Source: Allodiplogaster sudhausi (lineage: Eukaryota; Nematoda; Chromadorea; Rhabditida; Diplogasteridae). From it: 64,000 nucleotides of DNA. The notes beneath the pieces are model-generated. The model did no database searches. It worked only from the letters and a program-made list of their open reading frames with translations, and was not told the DNA's origin. The position numbers were made by a program, and so were the translations under genes. This document shows, piece by piece, positions 1-10,300 of the stretch (position 1 is its first letter; each line of letters opens with the position of its first letter). The stretch covers positions 1 through 64,000 of the forward strand of contig CALZFC010000287.1 in the NCBI GenBank assembly GCA_945643635.1. The letters run 5' to 3'.

Positions 1-438
1 TAAGGGTAATTATTCCATGAAAAAATGAAATGCCAAGTAAACTTTGGGGTCCATCGTTTGAACACTGAAATTGGTAAATATTAGGAGTATTTATACTATT
101 CAATAAAACAGCGTATCAGGAAACTGTTTTGGTAAAAACTTTAAGAAATCGTGTTGTATTTCAGTAAAGTGCGAGAAGAAAAAAAAAGATTAAGGAAAAT
201 ACATGAAAATAAATATTTTAATTATCTGGATTTTACGGAATTTCATTTTTTTTTTATAACTAATGCACGAAAATAAGAAAGAGAAAAATATTTATCTTTA
301 AAATTTAGAAACTGATTTGGAATACTTCAAATGCTCGTCATGAAGACTTCCTCCCTCCTTATTTTCTTCTTTATTCTCTTTTTTAAAAAACTCAAATTCG
401 TCTTTCCAAATATTTGCGTGACCAGTTCTTGAGTGGTT
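1..438. other. AT-rich non-coding flank, 3' of the synthetase gene
   Basis: Unique sequence, very AT-rich, with several A and T runs (for example near 179-188 and 245-256). I see no open frame, RNA gene or repeat in it. Relative to the minus-strand gene ending at 439 it is the 3' untranslated region and downstream intergenic DNA. It shares nothing recognisable with the 331-bp satellite. Confidence 0.7.
370..375 (-). promoter_or_regulatory. candidate polyadenylation signal AATAAA
   Basis: The plus strand reads tttatt here, so the minus strand carries the canonical AATAAA hexamer about 64 bp downstream of the stop codon at 439-441. Position and orientation suit 3' end formation of the synthetase gene. 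The region is AT-rich, so a chance match is possible. Confidence 0.5.
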
Positions 439-552
439 TTATGCTTCATTTGCCAGCTCGCGCAGCACATTCCGCAGAATCTTCCGAGGCCGACTTGGGA
501 ATCTCGTCGACGAACTTGACTCCGTCAGTCATGCTTGTACTAACGAGGCGAT
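439..552 (-). CDS. acyl-CoA synthetase terminal exon with catalytic Lys motif
   Basis: The exon follows an intron of 71 bp (553-623) ending TTTTTTAG. It encodes RLVS, then TDGVKFVDEIPKSAS, GKILR and LRELANEA, then stop. The Gly codon before the catalytic Lys is reduced to one G (a 2-base loss), which shifts the frame exactly at the adenylation lysine, while the AAG Lys codon itself is intact. The Tyr-Lys pair usually seen before the x-x-Gly-Val-x-Phe segment is visible as TAC AAG, but in another frame, so another small indel probably lies near 535-545. Confidence 0.8.
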
Positions 553-623
553 CTAAAAAATAATTCTTCTGTACAGGACCAAGTCATTGGTTGCCAACGT
601 TTTTAAAAGAAGACCAAGCTAAC

Positions 624-700
624 TCTTGACAAAGTTGACAACGTCCTGCTTGGTCAGCTCTCGGTGCCACGCACCATGTAATCCCGCACGAGTCGCCCAT
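624..700 (-). CDS. acyl-CoA synthetase exon (MGDLVRDYMV...VVNFVK)
   Basis: The exon begins ATG GGC GAC after an intron ending TTGAG and runs to GTC AAG A before the donor GTTAGC (618-623). Two single-base deletions, in GGCGACTCG and ACCGAGAGC, break the frame. Allowing for them the product matches the Leu-Thr-x-x-Asp-Val-x-x-Phe-Val segment of the family. An apparent 64-codon open frame on this strand (584-778) crosses exon and introns in the wrong frame and is not a gene. The GAG acceptor is unusual and may be a sequencing error. Confidence 0.7.
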
Positions 701-770
701 CTCAAGAAGTTCAAAAATGAGTTTCCAATTTTTCAATAGGAACATATGATGAAAAGATACTGCGTCTAAC

Positions 771-856
771 TCTCTCATCAGGGAACGCCGATGACGACCG
801 AGTCCTTGATGTCCGGATGCGAAAGGAGCACATCCTCGACGTCGGCCCGGAGCGAC
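771..856 (-). CDS. acyl-CoA synthetase exon (VAPADVEDVLLSHP...GVPDER)
   Basis: The 86-bp exon encodes 28 residues if two extra bases are discounted (one G in CGGGCC, one C in TTCCCTG). It carries the family-typical Val-Ala-Pro-Ala, Leu-Leu-Ser-His-Pro and Val-Ile-Gly-Val-Pro-Asp-Glu signatures. It is flanked by an AG acceptor at 857-858 and a GTTAGA donor at 770. The following intron, 701-770, is 70 bp long. Confidence 0.8.
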
Positions 857-958
857 CTAGGAAAAAGAGGAAATAAAGCAAGGAGGAGCAGAATCAAATA
901 AGAACATACGTATGCTGTTAACGACAGGATGTTCATGGTATTCAGGCGTGAGAGATAC

Positions 959-976
959 CTGATATCCCTTGACCTT
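959..976 (-). CDS. acyl-CoA synthetase exon fragment (KVKGYQ)
   Basis: Minus-strand reading gives AAG GTC AAG GGA TAT CAG, the conserved Lys-x-Lys-Gly-Tyr-Gln at the start of the C-terminal lid domain of 4CL-like enzymes. It is followed directly by a GTATCT donor at 958 and by an intron of 102 bp (857-958) ending CCTAG. The exon is cut short: upstream of AAG the sequence turns into satellite instead of the expected Asp-Arg-x-Lys-Glu-Leu-Ile codons. It occurs a second time at about 1221-1238 within the duplicated junction. Confidence 0.75.
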
Positions 977-985
977 ACACGCCGA
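976..985. other. gene/satellite breakpoint
   Basis: To the left the sequence is synthetase exon (minus-strand KVKGYQ codons end at 976). To the right, from gccgagtttaaac, it is satellite. The satellite elsewhere reads aatacatgccgag, while the junction reads cttacacgccgag, so homology starts at or just after tac, with one mismatch. Only 2-3 bp of microhomology can be seen. The same junction recurs in the duplicated copy near 1238-1245. Confidence 0.8.
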
Positions 986-1381
986 GTTTAAACAGTTTAA
1001 TTCGCCTTTGGCTACTCAGAAGATGAACATGAAATTCTGATTTAACCAGGTTATTGGCCTCGTTTCGGCTTCATTCTTGTAGTAGGAATCTGAAATTTTT
1101 CCTGGTGGATTCTAGGCCCCTAAAAAGAGGAATAAAGCAAGGAGGAGCAGAAATCAAATAAGAAACATACGTATGCTGTTAACGACAGGATGTTCATGGT
1201 TATTCAGGCGTGAGAGATACCTGATATCCCTTGACCTTACACGCCGATTTAAACAGTTTAATTCGCCTTTGGCTACTCAGAAGATGAACATGAAATTCTG
1301 ATTTAACCAGGTTATTGGCCTCGTTTCGGCTTCATTCTTGTAGTAGGAATCTGAAATTTTTCCTGGTGGATTCTAGGCCCC

Positions 1382-4300
1382 TATTGACTGTCCATACAAA
1401 ATTTTACGTCGATTGAACAAAATTTTGACGACCTCGACTACGCCGCTGATGGTCATATCTTCCGAAGGCTATAAATCAGCAAAATAAACACTTTATATTT
1501 GAGTACAATGACTGTATGTATTATAGGCTTGTTCTACGCAAAATTAGTGATCATTTACCTACACAATACATGCCGATTTCAAACAGTTTAATTCGCTTTT
1601 GGCTACTCAGAAGATGAATATGAAATTCTGATTTAACCTGGTTATTGGCCTCGTTTCGGCTTCATTCTTGTAGTAGGAATCTGAAATTTTTCCTGGTGGA
1701 TTCTAGGCCCCTATTGACTGTCCATACAAAATTTCACGTCGATTGAACAAAATTTTTGACGACCTCGACTACGCCGCTGATGGTCATATCTTCCGAAGGC
1801 TATAAATCAGCAAAATAAACACTTTATATTTGAGTACAATGACTGTATGTATTATAGGCTTGTTCTACGCAAAATTAGTGATCATTTACCTCCACAATAC
1901 ATGCCGATTTCAAACAGTTTAATTCGCTTTTGGCTACTCAGAAGATGAATATGAAATTCTGATTTAACCTGGTTATTGGCCTCGTTTCGGCTTCATTCTT
2001 GTAGTAGGAATCTGAACTTTTTTCTGGTGGATTCTAGGCCCTATCGATTGTCCATTCAAAATTTCACGGCGATTGAACAAAATGTTTGACGACCTCGACT
2101 ACGCCGCTGATGGTCATAAGTTCCGAAGGCTATAAATCAGCAAAATACACATTTTATATTTGAGTACAATGACTGTATGTATTATAGGCTTGTTCTACGC
2201 AAAATTAGTGATCATTTACCTCCACAATACATGCCGATTTCAAACAGTTTAATTCGCTTTTGGCTACTCAGAAGATGAATATGAAATTCTGATTTAACCT
2301 GGTTATTGGCCTCGTTTCGGCTTCATTCTTGTAGTAGGAATCTGAAATTTTTTCTGGTGGATTCTAGGCGCCTATCGATTGTCCATTCAAAATTTCACGG
2401 CGATTGAACAAAATGTTTGACGACCTCGACTACGCCGCTGATGGTCATAAGTTCCGAAGGCTATAAATCAGCAAAATACACATTTTATATTTGAGTACAA
2501 TGACTGTATGTATTATAGGCTTGTTCTACGCAAAATTAGTGATCATTTACCTCCACAATACATGCCGATTTCAAACAGTTTAATTCGCTTTTGGCTACTC
2601 AGAAGATGAATATGAAATTCTGATTTAACCTGGTTATTGGCCTCGTTTCGGCTTCATTCTTGTAGTAGGAATCTGAAATTTTTCTGGTGGATTCTAGGCC
2701 CCTATCGATTGTCCATTCAAAATTTCACGGCGATTGAACAAAATGTTTGACGACCTCGACTACGCCGCTGATGGTCATAAGTTCCGAAGGCTATAAATCA
2801 GCAAAATACACATTTTATATTTGAGTACAATGACTGTATGTATTATAGGCTTGTTCTACGCAAAATTAGTGATCATTTACCTCCACAATACATGCCGATT
2901 TAAACAGTTTAATTCGCTTTTGGCTACTCAGAAGATGAATATGAAATTCTGATTTAACCTGGTTATTGGCCTCGTTTCGGCTTCATTCTTGTAGTAGGAA
3001 TCTGAAATTTTTCCTGTTGGATTCTAGGCCCCTATCGATTGTCCATACAAAATTTCACGTCGATTGAACAAAATTTTTGACGACCTCGACTACGCCGCTG
3101 ATGGTCATAACTTCCGAAGGCTATAAATCAGCAAAATAAACATTTTATATTTGAGTACAATGACTGTATGTATTATAGGCTTGTTCTACGCAAAATTAGT
3201 GATCATTTACCTCCACAATACATGCCGAGTTTAAACAGTTTAATTCGCTTTTGGCTACTCAGAAGATGAATATGAAATTCTGATTTAACCTGGTTATTGG
3301 CCTCGTTTCGGCTTCATTCTTGTAGTAGGAATCTGAAATTTTTCCTGGTGGATTCTAGGCCCCTATCGATTGTCCATACAAAATTTCACGTCGATTGAAC
3401 AAAATTTTTGACGACCTCGACTACGCCGCTGATGGTCATATCTTCCGAAGGCTATAAATCAGCAAAATAAACACTTTATATTTGAGTACAATGACTGTAT
3501 GTATTATAGGCTTGTTCTACGCAAAATTAGTGATCATTTACCTCCACAATACATGCCGATTTCAAACAGTTTAATTCGCTTTTGGCTACTCAGAAGATGA
3601 ACATGAAATTCTGATTTAACCTGGTTATTGGCCTCGTTTCGGCTTCATTCTTGTAGTAGGAATCTGAAATTTTTCCTGTTGGATTCTAGGCCCCTATCGA
3701 TTGTCCATACAAAATTTCACGTCGATTGAACAAAATTTTTGACGACCTCGACTACGCCGCTGATGGTCATATTCCGAAGGCTATAAATCAGCAAAATAAA
3801 CACTTTATATTTGAGTACAATGACTGTATGTATTATAGGCTTGTTCTACGCAAAATTAGTGATCATTTACCTCCACAATACATGCCGATTTCAAACAGTT
3901 TAATTCGCTTTTGGCTACTCAGAAGATGAATATGAAATTCTGATTTAACCTGGTTATTGGCCTCGTTTCGGCTTCATTCTTGTAGTAGGAATCTGAAATT
4001 TTTTCTGGTGGATTCTAGGCCCCTATCGATTGTCCATAAAAAATTTCACGGCGATTGAACAAAATGTTTGACGACCTCGACTACGCCGCTGATGGTCATA
4101 AGTTCCGAAGGCTATAAATCAGCAAAATACACATTTTATATTTGAGTACAATGACTGTATGTATTATAGGCTTGTTCTACGCAAAATTAGTGATCATTTA
4201 CCTCCACAATACATGCCGATTTCAAACAGTTTAATTCGCTTTTGGCTACTCAGAAGATGAATATGAAATTCTGATTTAACCTGGTTATTGGCCTCGTTTC

Positions 4301-7300
4301 GGCTTCATTCTTGTAGTAGGAATCTGAAATTTTTCTGGTGGATTCTAGGCCCCTATCGATTGTCCATACAAAATTTCACGGCGATTGAACAAAATGTTTG
4401 ACGACCTCGACTACGCCGCTGATGGTCATAAGTTCCGAAGGCTATAAATCAGCAAAATACACATTTTATATTTGAGTACAATGACTGTATGTATTATAGG
4501 CTTGTTCTACGCAAAATTAGTGATCATTTACCTCCACAATACATGCCGATTTCAAACAGTTTAATTCGCTTTTGGCTACTCAGAAGATGAATATGAAATT
4601 CTGATTTAACCTGGTTATTGGCCTCGTTTCGGCTTCATTCTTGTAGTAGGAATCTGAAATTTTTCCTGTTGGATTCTAGGCCCCTATCGATTGTCCATAC
4701 AAAATTTCACGTCGATTGAACAAAATTTTGACGACCTCGACTACGCCGCTGATGGTCATAACTTCCGAAGGCTATAAATCAGCAAAATAAACACTTTATA
4801 TTTGAGTACAATGACTGTATGTATTATAGGCTTGTTCTACGCAAAATTAGTGATCATTTACCTCCACAATACATGCCGATTTCAAACAGTTTAATTCGCT
4901 TTTGGCTACTCAGAAGATGAATATGAAATTCTGATTTAACCTGGTTATTGGCCTCGTTTCGGCTTCATTCTTGTAGTAGGAATCTGAAATTTTTCTGGTG
5001 GATTCTAGGCCCCTATCGATTGTCCATTCAAAATTTCACGTCGATTGAACAAAATGTTTGACGACCTCGACTACGCCGCTGATGGTCATAAGTTCCGAAG
5101 GCTATAAATCAGCAAAATACACATTTTATATTTGAGTACAATGACTGTATGTATTATAGGCTTGTTCTACGCAAAATTAGTGATCATTTACCTCCACAAT
5201 ACATGCCGATTTCAAACAGTTTAATTCGCTTTTGGCTACTCAGAAGATGAATATGAAATTCTGATTTAACCTGGTTATTGGCCTCGTTTCGGCTTCATTC
5301 TTGTAGTAGGAATCTGAAATTTTTTCTGGTGGATTCTAGGCCCCTATCGATTGTCCATTCAAAATTTCACGTCGATTGAACAAAATTTTTGACGACCTCG
5401 ACTACGCCGCTGATGGTCATAAGTTCCGAAGGCTATAAATCAGCAAAATACACATTTTATATTTGAGTACAATGACTGTATGTATTATAGGCTTGTTCTA
5501 CGCAAAATTAGTGATCATTTACCTCCACAATACATGCCGATTTCAAACAGTTTAATTCGCTTTTGGCTACTCAGAAGATGAATATGAAATTCTGATTTAA
5601 CCTGGTTATTGGCCTCGTTTCGGCTTCATTCTTGTAGTAGGAATCTGAAATTTTTCTGGTGGATTCTAGGCCCTATCGATTGTCCATTCAAAATTTCACG
5701 GCGATTGAACAAAATGTTTGACGACCTCGACTACGCCGCTGATGGTCATAAGTTCCGAAGGCTATAAATCAGCAAAATACACATTTTATATTTGAGTACA
5801 ATGACTGTATGTATTATAGGCTTGTTCTACGCAAAATTAGTGATCATTTACCTCCACAATACATGCCGAGTTTAAACAGTTTAATTCGCTTTTGGCTACT
5901 CAGAAGATGAATATGAAATTCTGATTTAACCTGGTTATTGGCCTCGTTTCGGCTTCATTCTTGTAGTAGGAATCTGAAATTTTTCCTGGTGGATTCTAGG
6001 CCCCTATCGATTGTCCATACAAAATTTCACGTCGATTGAACAAAATTTTTGACGACCTCGACTACGCCGCTGATGGTCATAACTTCCGAAGGCTATAAAT
6101 CAGCAAAATAAACACTTTATATTTGAGTACAATGACTGTATGTATTATAGGCTTGTTCTACGCAAAATTAGTGATCATTTACCTCCACAATACATGCCGA
6201 TTTCAAACAGTTTAATTCGCTTTTGGCTACTCAGAAGATGAATATGAAATTCTGATTTAACCTGGTTATTGGCCTCGTTTCGGCTTCATTCTTGTAGTAG
6301 GAATCTGAAATTTTTCCTGTTGGATTCTAGGCCCCTATCGATTGTCCATACAAAATTTCACGTCGATTGAACAAAATTTTTGACGACCTCGACTACGCCG
6401 CTGATGGTCATAACTTCCGAAGGCTATAAATCAGCAAAATAAACATTTATATTTGAGTACAATGACTGTATGTATTATAGGCTTGTTCTACGCAAAATTA
6501 GTGATCATTTACCTCCACAATACATGCCGATTTCAAACAGTTTAATTCGCTTTTGGCTACTCAGAAGATGAATATGAAATTCTGATTTAACCTGGTTATT
6601 GGCCTCGTTTCGGCTTCATTCTTGTAGTAGGAATCTGAAATTTTTTCTGGTGGATTCTAGGCCCCTATCGATTGTCCATTCAAAATTTCACGGCGATTGA
6701 ACAAAATGTTTGACGACCTCGACTACGCCGCTGATGGTCATAAGTTCCGAAGGCTATAAATCAGCAAAATACACATTTTATATTTGAGTACAATGACTGT
6801 ATGTATTATAGGCTTGTTCTACGCAAAATTAGTGATCATTTACCTCCACAATACATGCCGATTTCAAACAGTTTAATTCGCTTTTGGCTACTCAGAAGAT
6901 GAATATGAAATTCTGATTTAACCTGGTTATTGGCCTCGTTTCGGCTTCATTCTTGTAGTAGGAATCTGAAATTTTTTCTGGTGGATTCTAGGCCCCTATC
7001 GATTGTCCATTCAAAATTTCACGGCGATTGAACAAAATTTTGACGACCTCGACTACGCCGCTGATGGTCATAAGTTCCGAAGGCTATAAATCAGCAAAAT
7101 ACACATTTTATATTTGAGTACAATGACTGTATGTATTATAGGCTTGTTCTACGCAAAATTAGTGATCATTTACCTCCACAATACATGCCGATTTCAAACA
7201 GTTTAATTCGCTTTTGGCCACTCAGAAGATGAACATGAAATTCTGATTTAATAAGGTTATTGGCCTCGTTTCGGCTTCATTCTTGTAGTAGGAATCTGAA

Positions 7301-10300
7301 ATTTTTCCTGTTGGATTCTAGGCCCCTATCGATTGTCCATACAAAATTTCACGTCGATTGAACAAAATTTTTGACGACCTCGACTACGCCGCTGATGGTC
7401 ATAAGTTCCGAAGGCTATAAATCAGCAAAATACACATTTTATATTTGAGTACAATGACTGTATGTATTATAGGCTTGTTCTACGCAAAATTAGTGATCAT
7501 TTACCTCCACAATACATGCCGAGTTTAAACAGTTTAATTCGCTTTTGGCTACTCAGAAGATGAATATGAAATTCTGATTTAACCTGGTTATTGGCCTCGT
7601 TTCGGCTTCATTCTTGTAGTAGGAATCTGAAATTTTTCCTGGTGGATTCTAGGCCCCTATCGATTGTCCATACAAAATTTCACGGCGATTGAACAAAATT
7701 TTTGACGACCTCGACTACGCCGCTGATGGTCATAAGTTCCGAAGGCTATAAATCAGCAAAATAAACATTTTATATTTGAGTACAATGACTGTATGTATTA
7801 TAGGCTTGTTCTACGCAAAATTAGTGATCATTTACCTCCACAATACATGCCGATTTCAAACAGTTTAATTCGCTTTTGGCTACTCAGAAGATGAATATGA
7901 AATTCTGATTTAACCTGGTTATTGGCCTCGTTTCGGCTTCATTCTTGTAGTAGGAATCTGAAATTTTTCTGGTGGATTCTAGGCCCCTATCGATTGTCCA
8001 TCAAAATTTCACGGCGATTGAACAAAATGTTTGACGACCTCGACTACGCCGCTGATGGTCATAAGTTCCGAAGGCTATAAATCAGCAAAATACACATTTT
8101 ATATTTGAGTACAATGACTGTATGTATTATAGGCTTGTTCTACGCAAAATTAGTGATCATTTACCTCCACAATACATGCCGATTTCAAACAGTTTAATTC
8201 GCTTTTGGCCACTCAGAAGATGAACATGAAATTCTGATTTAATAAGGTTATTGGCCTCGTTTCGGCTTCATTCTTGTAGTAGGAATCTGAAATTTTTCCT
8301 GTTGGATTCTAGGCCCCTATCGATTGTCCATACAAAATTTCACGTCGATTGAACAAAATTTTTGACGACCTCGACTACGCCGCTGATGGTCATAAGTTCC
8401 GAAGGCTATAAATCAGCAAAATACACATTTTATATTTGAGTACAATGACTGTATGTATTATAGGCTTGTTCTACGCAAAATTAGTGATCATTTACCTCCA
8501 CAATACATGCCGAGTTTAAACAGTTTAATTCGCTTTTGGCTACTCAGAAGATGAATATGAAATTCTGATTTAACCTGGTTATTGGCCTCGTTTCGGCTTC
8601 ATTCTTGTAGTAGGAATCTGAAATTTTTTCTGGTGGATTCTAGGCCCCTATCGATTGTCCATTCAAAATTTCACGTCGATTGAACAAAATTTTTGACGAC
8701 CTCGACTACGCCGCTGATGGTCATAAGTTCCGAAGGCTATAAATCAGCAAAATACACATTTTATATTTGAGTACAATGACTGTATGTATTATAGGCTTGT
8801 TCTACGCAAAATTAGTGATCATTTACCTCCACAATACATGCCGATTTCAAACAGTTTAATTCGCTTTTGGCTACTCAGAAGATGAATATGAAATTCTGAT
8901 TTAACCTGGTTATTGGCCTCGTTTCGGCTTCATTCTTGTAGTAGGAATCTGAAATTTTTTCTGGTGGATTCTAGGCCCCTATCGATTGTCCATACAAAAT
9001 TTCACGTCGATTGAACAAAATTTTTGACGACCTCGACTACGCCGCTGATGGTCATAAGTTCCGAAGGCTATAAATCAGCAAAATACACATTTTATATTTG
9101 AGTACAATGACTGTATGTATTATAGGCTTGTTCTACGCAAAATTAGTGATCATTTACCTCCACAATACATGCCGAGTTTAAACAGTTTAATTCGCTTTTG
9201 GCTACTCAGAAGATGAATATGAAATTCTGATTTAACCTGGTTATTGGCCTCGTTTCGGCTTCATTCTTGTAGTAGGAATCTGAAATTTTTCCTGTTGGAT
9301 TCTAGGCCCCTATCGATTGTCCATACAAAATTTCACGTCGATTGAACAAAATTTTTGACGACCTCGACTACGCCGCTGATGGTCATAACTTCCGAAGGCT
9401 ATAAATCAGCAAAATAAACATTTTATATTTGAGTACAATGACTGTATGTATTATAGGCTTGTTCTACGCAAAATTAGTGATCATTTACCTCCACAATACA
9501 TGCCGAGTTTAAACAGTTTAATTCGCTTTTGGCTACTCAGAAGATGAATATGAAATTCTGATTTAACCTGGTTATTGGCCTCGTTTCGGCTTCATTCTTG
9601 TAGTAGGAATCTGAAATTTTTTCTGGTGGATTCTAGGCCCCTATCGATTGTCCATACAAAATTTCACGTCGATTGAACAAAATGTTTGACGACCTCGACT
9701 ACGCCGCTGATGGTCATAAGTTCCGAAGGCTATAAATCAGCAAAATACACATTTTATATTTGAGTACAATGACTGTATGTATTATAGGCTTGTTCTACGC
9801 AAAATTAGTGATCATTTACCTCCACAATACATGCCGATTTCAAACAGTTTAATTCGCTTTTGGCTACTCAGAAGATGAATATGAAATTCTGATTTAACCT
9901 GGTTATTGGCCTCGTTTCGGCTTCATTCTTGTAGTAGGAATCTGAAATTTTTCTGGTTGATTCTAGGCCCCTATCGATTGTCCATACAAAATTTCACGTC
10001 GATTGAACAAAATTTTTGACGACCTCGACTACGCCGCTGATGGTCATAAGTTCCGAAGGCTATAAATCAGCAAAATACACATTTTATATTTGAGTACAAT
10101 GACTGTATGTATTATAGGCTTGTTCTACGCAAAATTAGTGATCATTTACCTCCACAATACATGCCGATTTAAACAGTTTAATTCGCTTTTGGCTACTCAG
10201 AAGATGAATATGAAATTCTGATTTAATAAGGTTATTGGCCTCGTTTCGGCTTCATTCTTGTAGTAGGAATCTGAAATTTTTCCTGTTGGATTCTAGGCCC

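Larger units (their letters stand above)
439..976 (-). pseudogene. C-terminal remnant of an acyl-CoA synthetase / 4CL-like adenylating enzyme, truncated by satellite
   Basis: ANL-family enzymes activate a carboxylic acid with ATP to an acyl-adenylate and pass it to coenzyme A. Only the C-terminal lid domain is present. In order on the minus strand are KVKGYQ, then VAPADVEDVLLSHP and DIKDSVVIGVP, then DYMVRGT and LTKQDVVNFVK, then TDGVKFVDEIPKSAS, the catalytic-lysine motif GKILR, and LRELANEA before TAA (439-441). Four exons can be placed: 959-976, 771-856, 624-700 and 439-552. Reading the frame needs +1 at CGGGCC (exon 2), +1 at TTCCCTG (exon 2), -1 at GGCGACTCG and -1 at ACCGAGAGC (exon 3), and -2 at the Gly of the SGK motif (exon 4). 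About 480 or more upstream residues expected for the family are absent, because satellite starts at about 977. Family assignment is strong. Whether the gene is decayed or merely mis-sequenced is open. The C-terminus lacks an SKL-type peroxisomal signal. Confidence 0.85.
862..1381. repeat. 260-bp tandem duplication of a gene/satellite chimera
   Basis: The segment 862-1121 is repeated directly as 1122-1381. Each copy joins about 115 bp of the synthetase intron plus the 18-bp exon to about 140 bp of satellite ending at ggcccct. In copy 1 the left neighbour is the gene (cgacctagg). In copy 2 it is satellite (ggcccct). So the duplication arose after satellite had joined the gene. The copies differ by a handful of single-base insertions or deletions (for example ggaaataaag/ggaataaag, aagaacat/aagaaacat, tggtatt/tggttatt, gccgagttt/gccgattt), and I see no substitution. 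Confidence 0.9.

Noticed and set aside
584..778. 64-codon open frame on the minus strand
   Set aside because: It runs through an exon and two introns of the synthetase gene in a frame that does not match the family. It is a by-product of the frameshifted gene.
1480..1520. TATAAAT as a promoter in every unit
   Set aside because: The motif is present and conserved, but in AT-rich sequence it is expected by chance, and no initiator or downstream gene supports it.
3726..3929. 67-codon open frame starting with TTG inside the array
   Set aside because: It arises because one satellite copy has a 2-base deletion (catattcc for catatcttcc) that joins two short open stretches. Other copies stop at gctataa. 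No ATG start, no recognisable domain, and it exists in only one of about 190 units.
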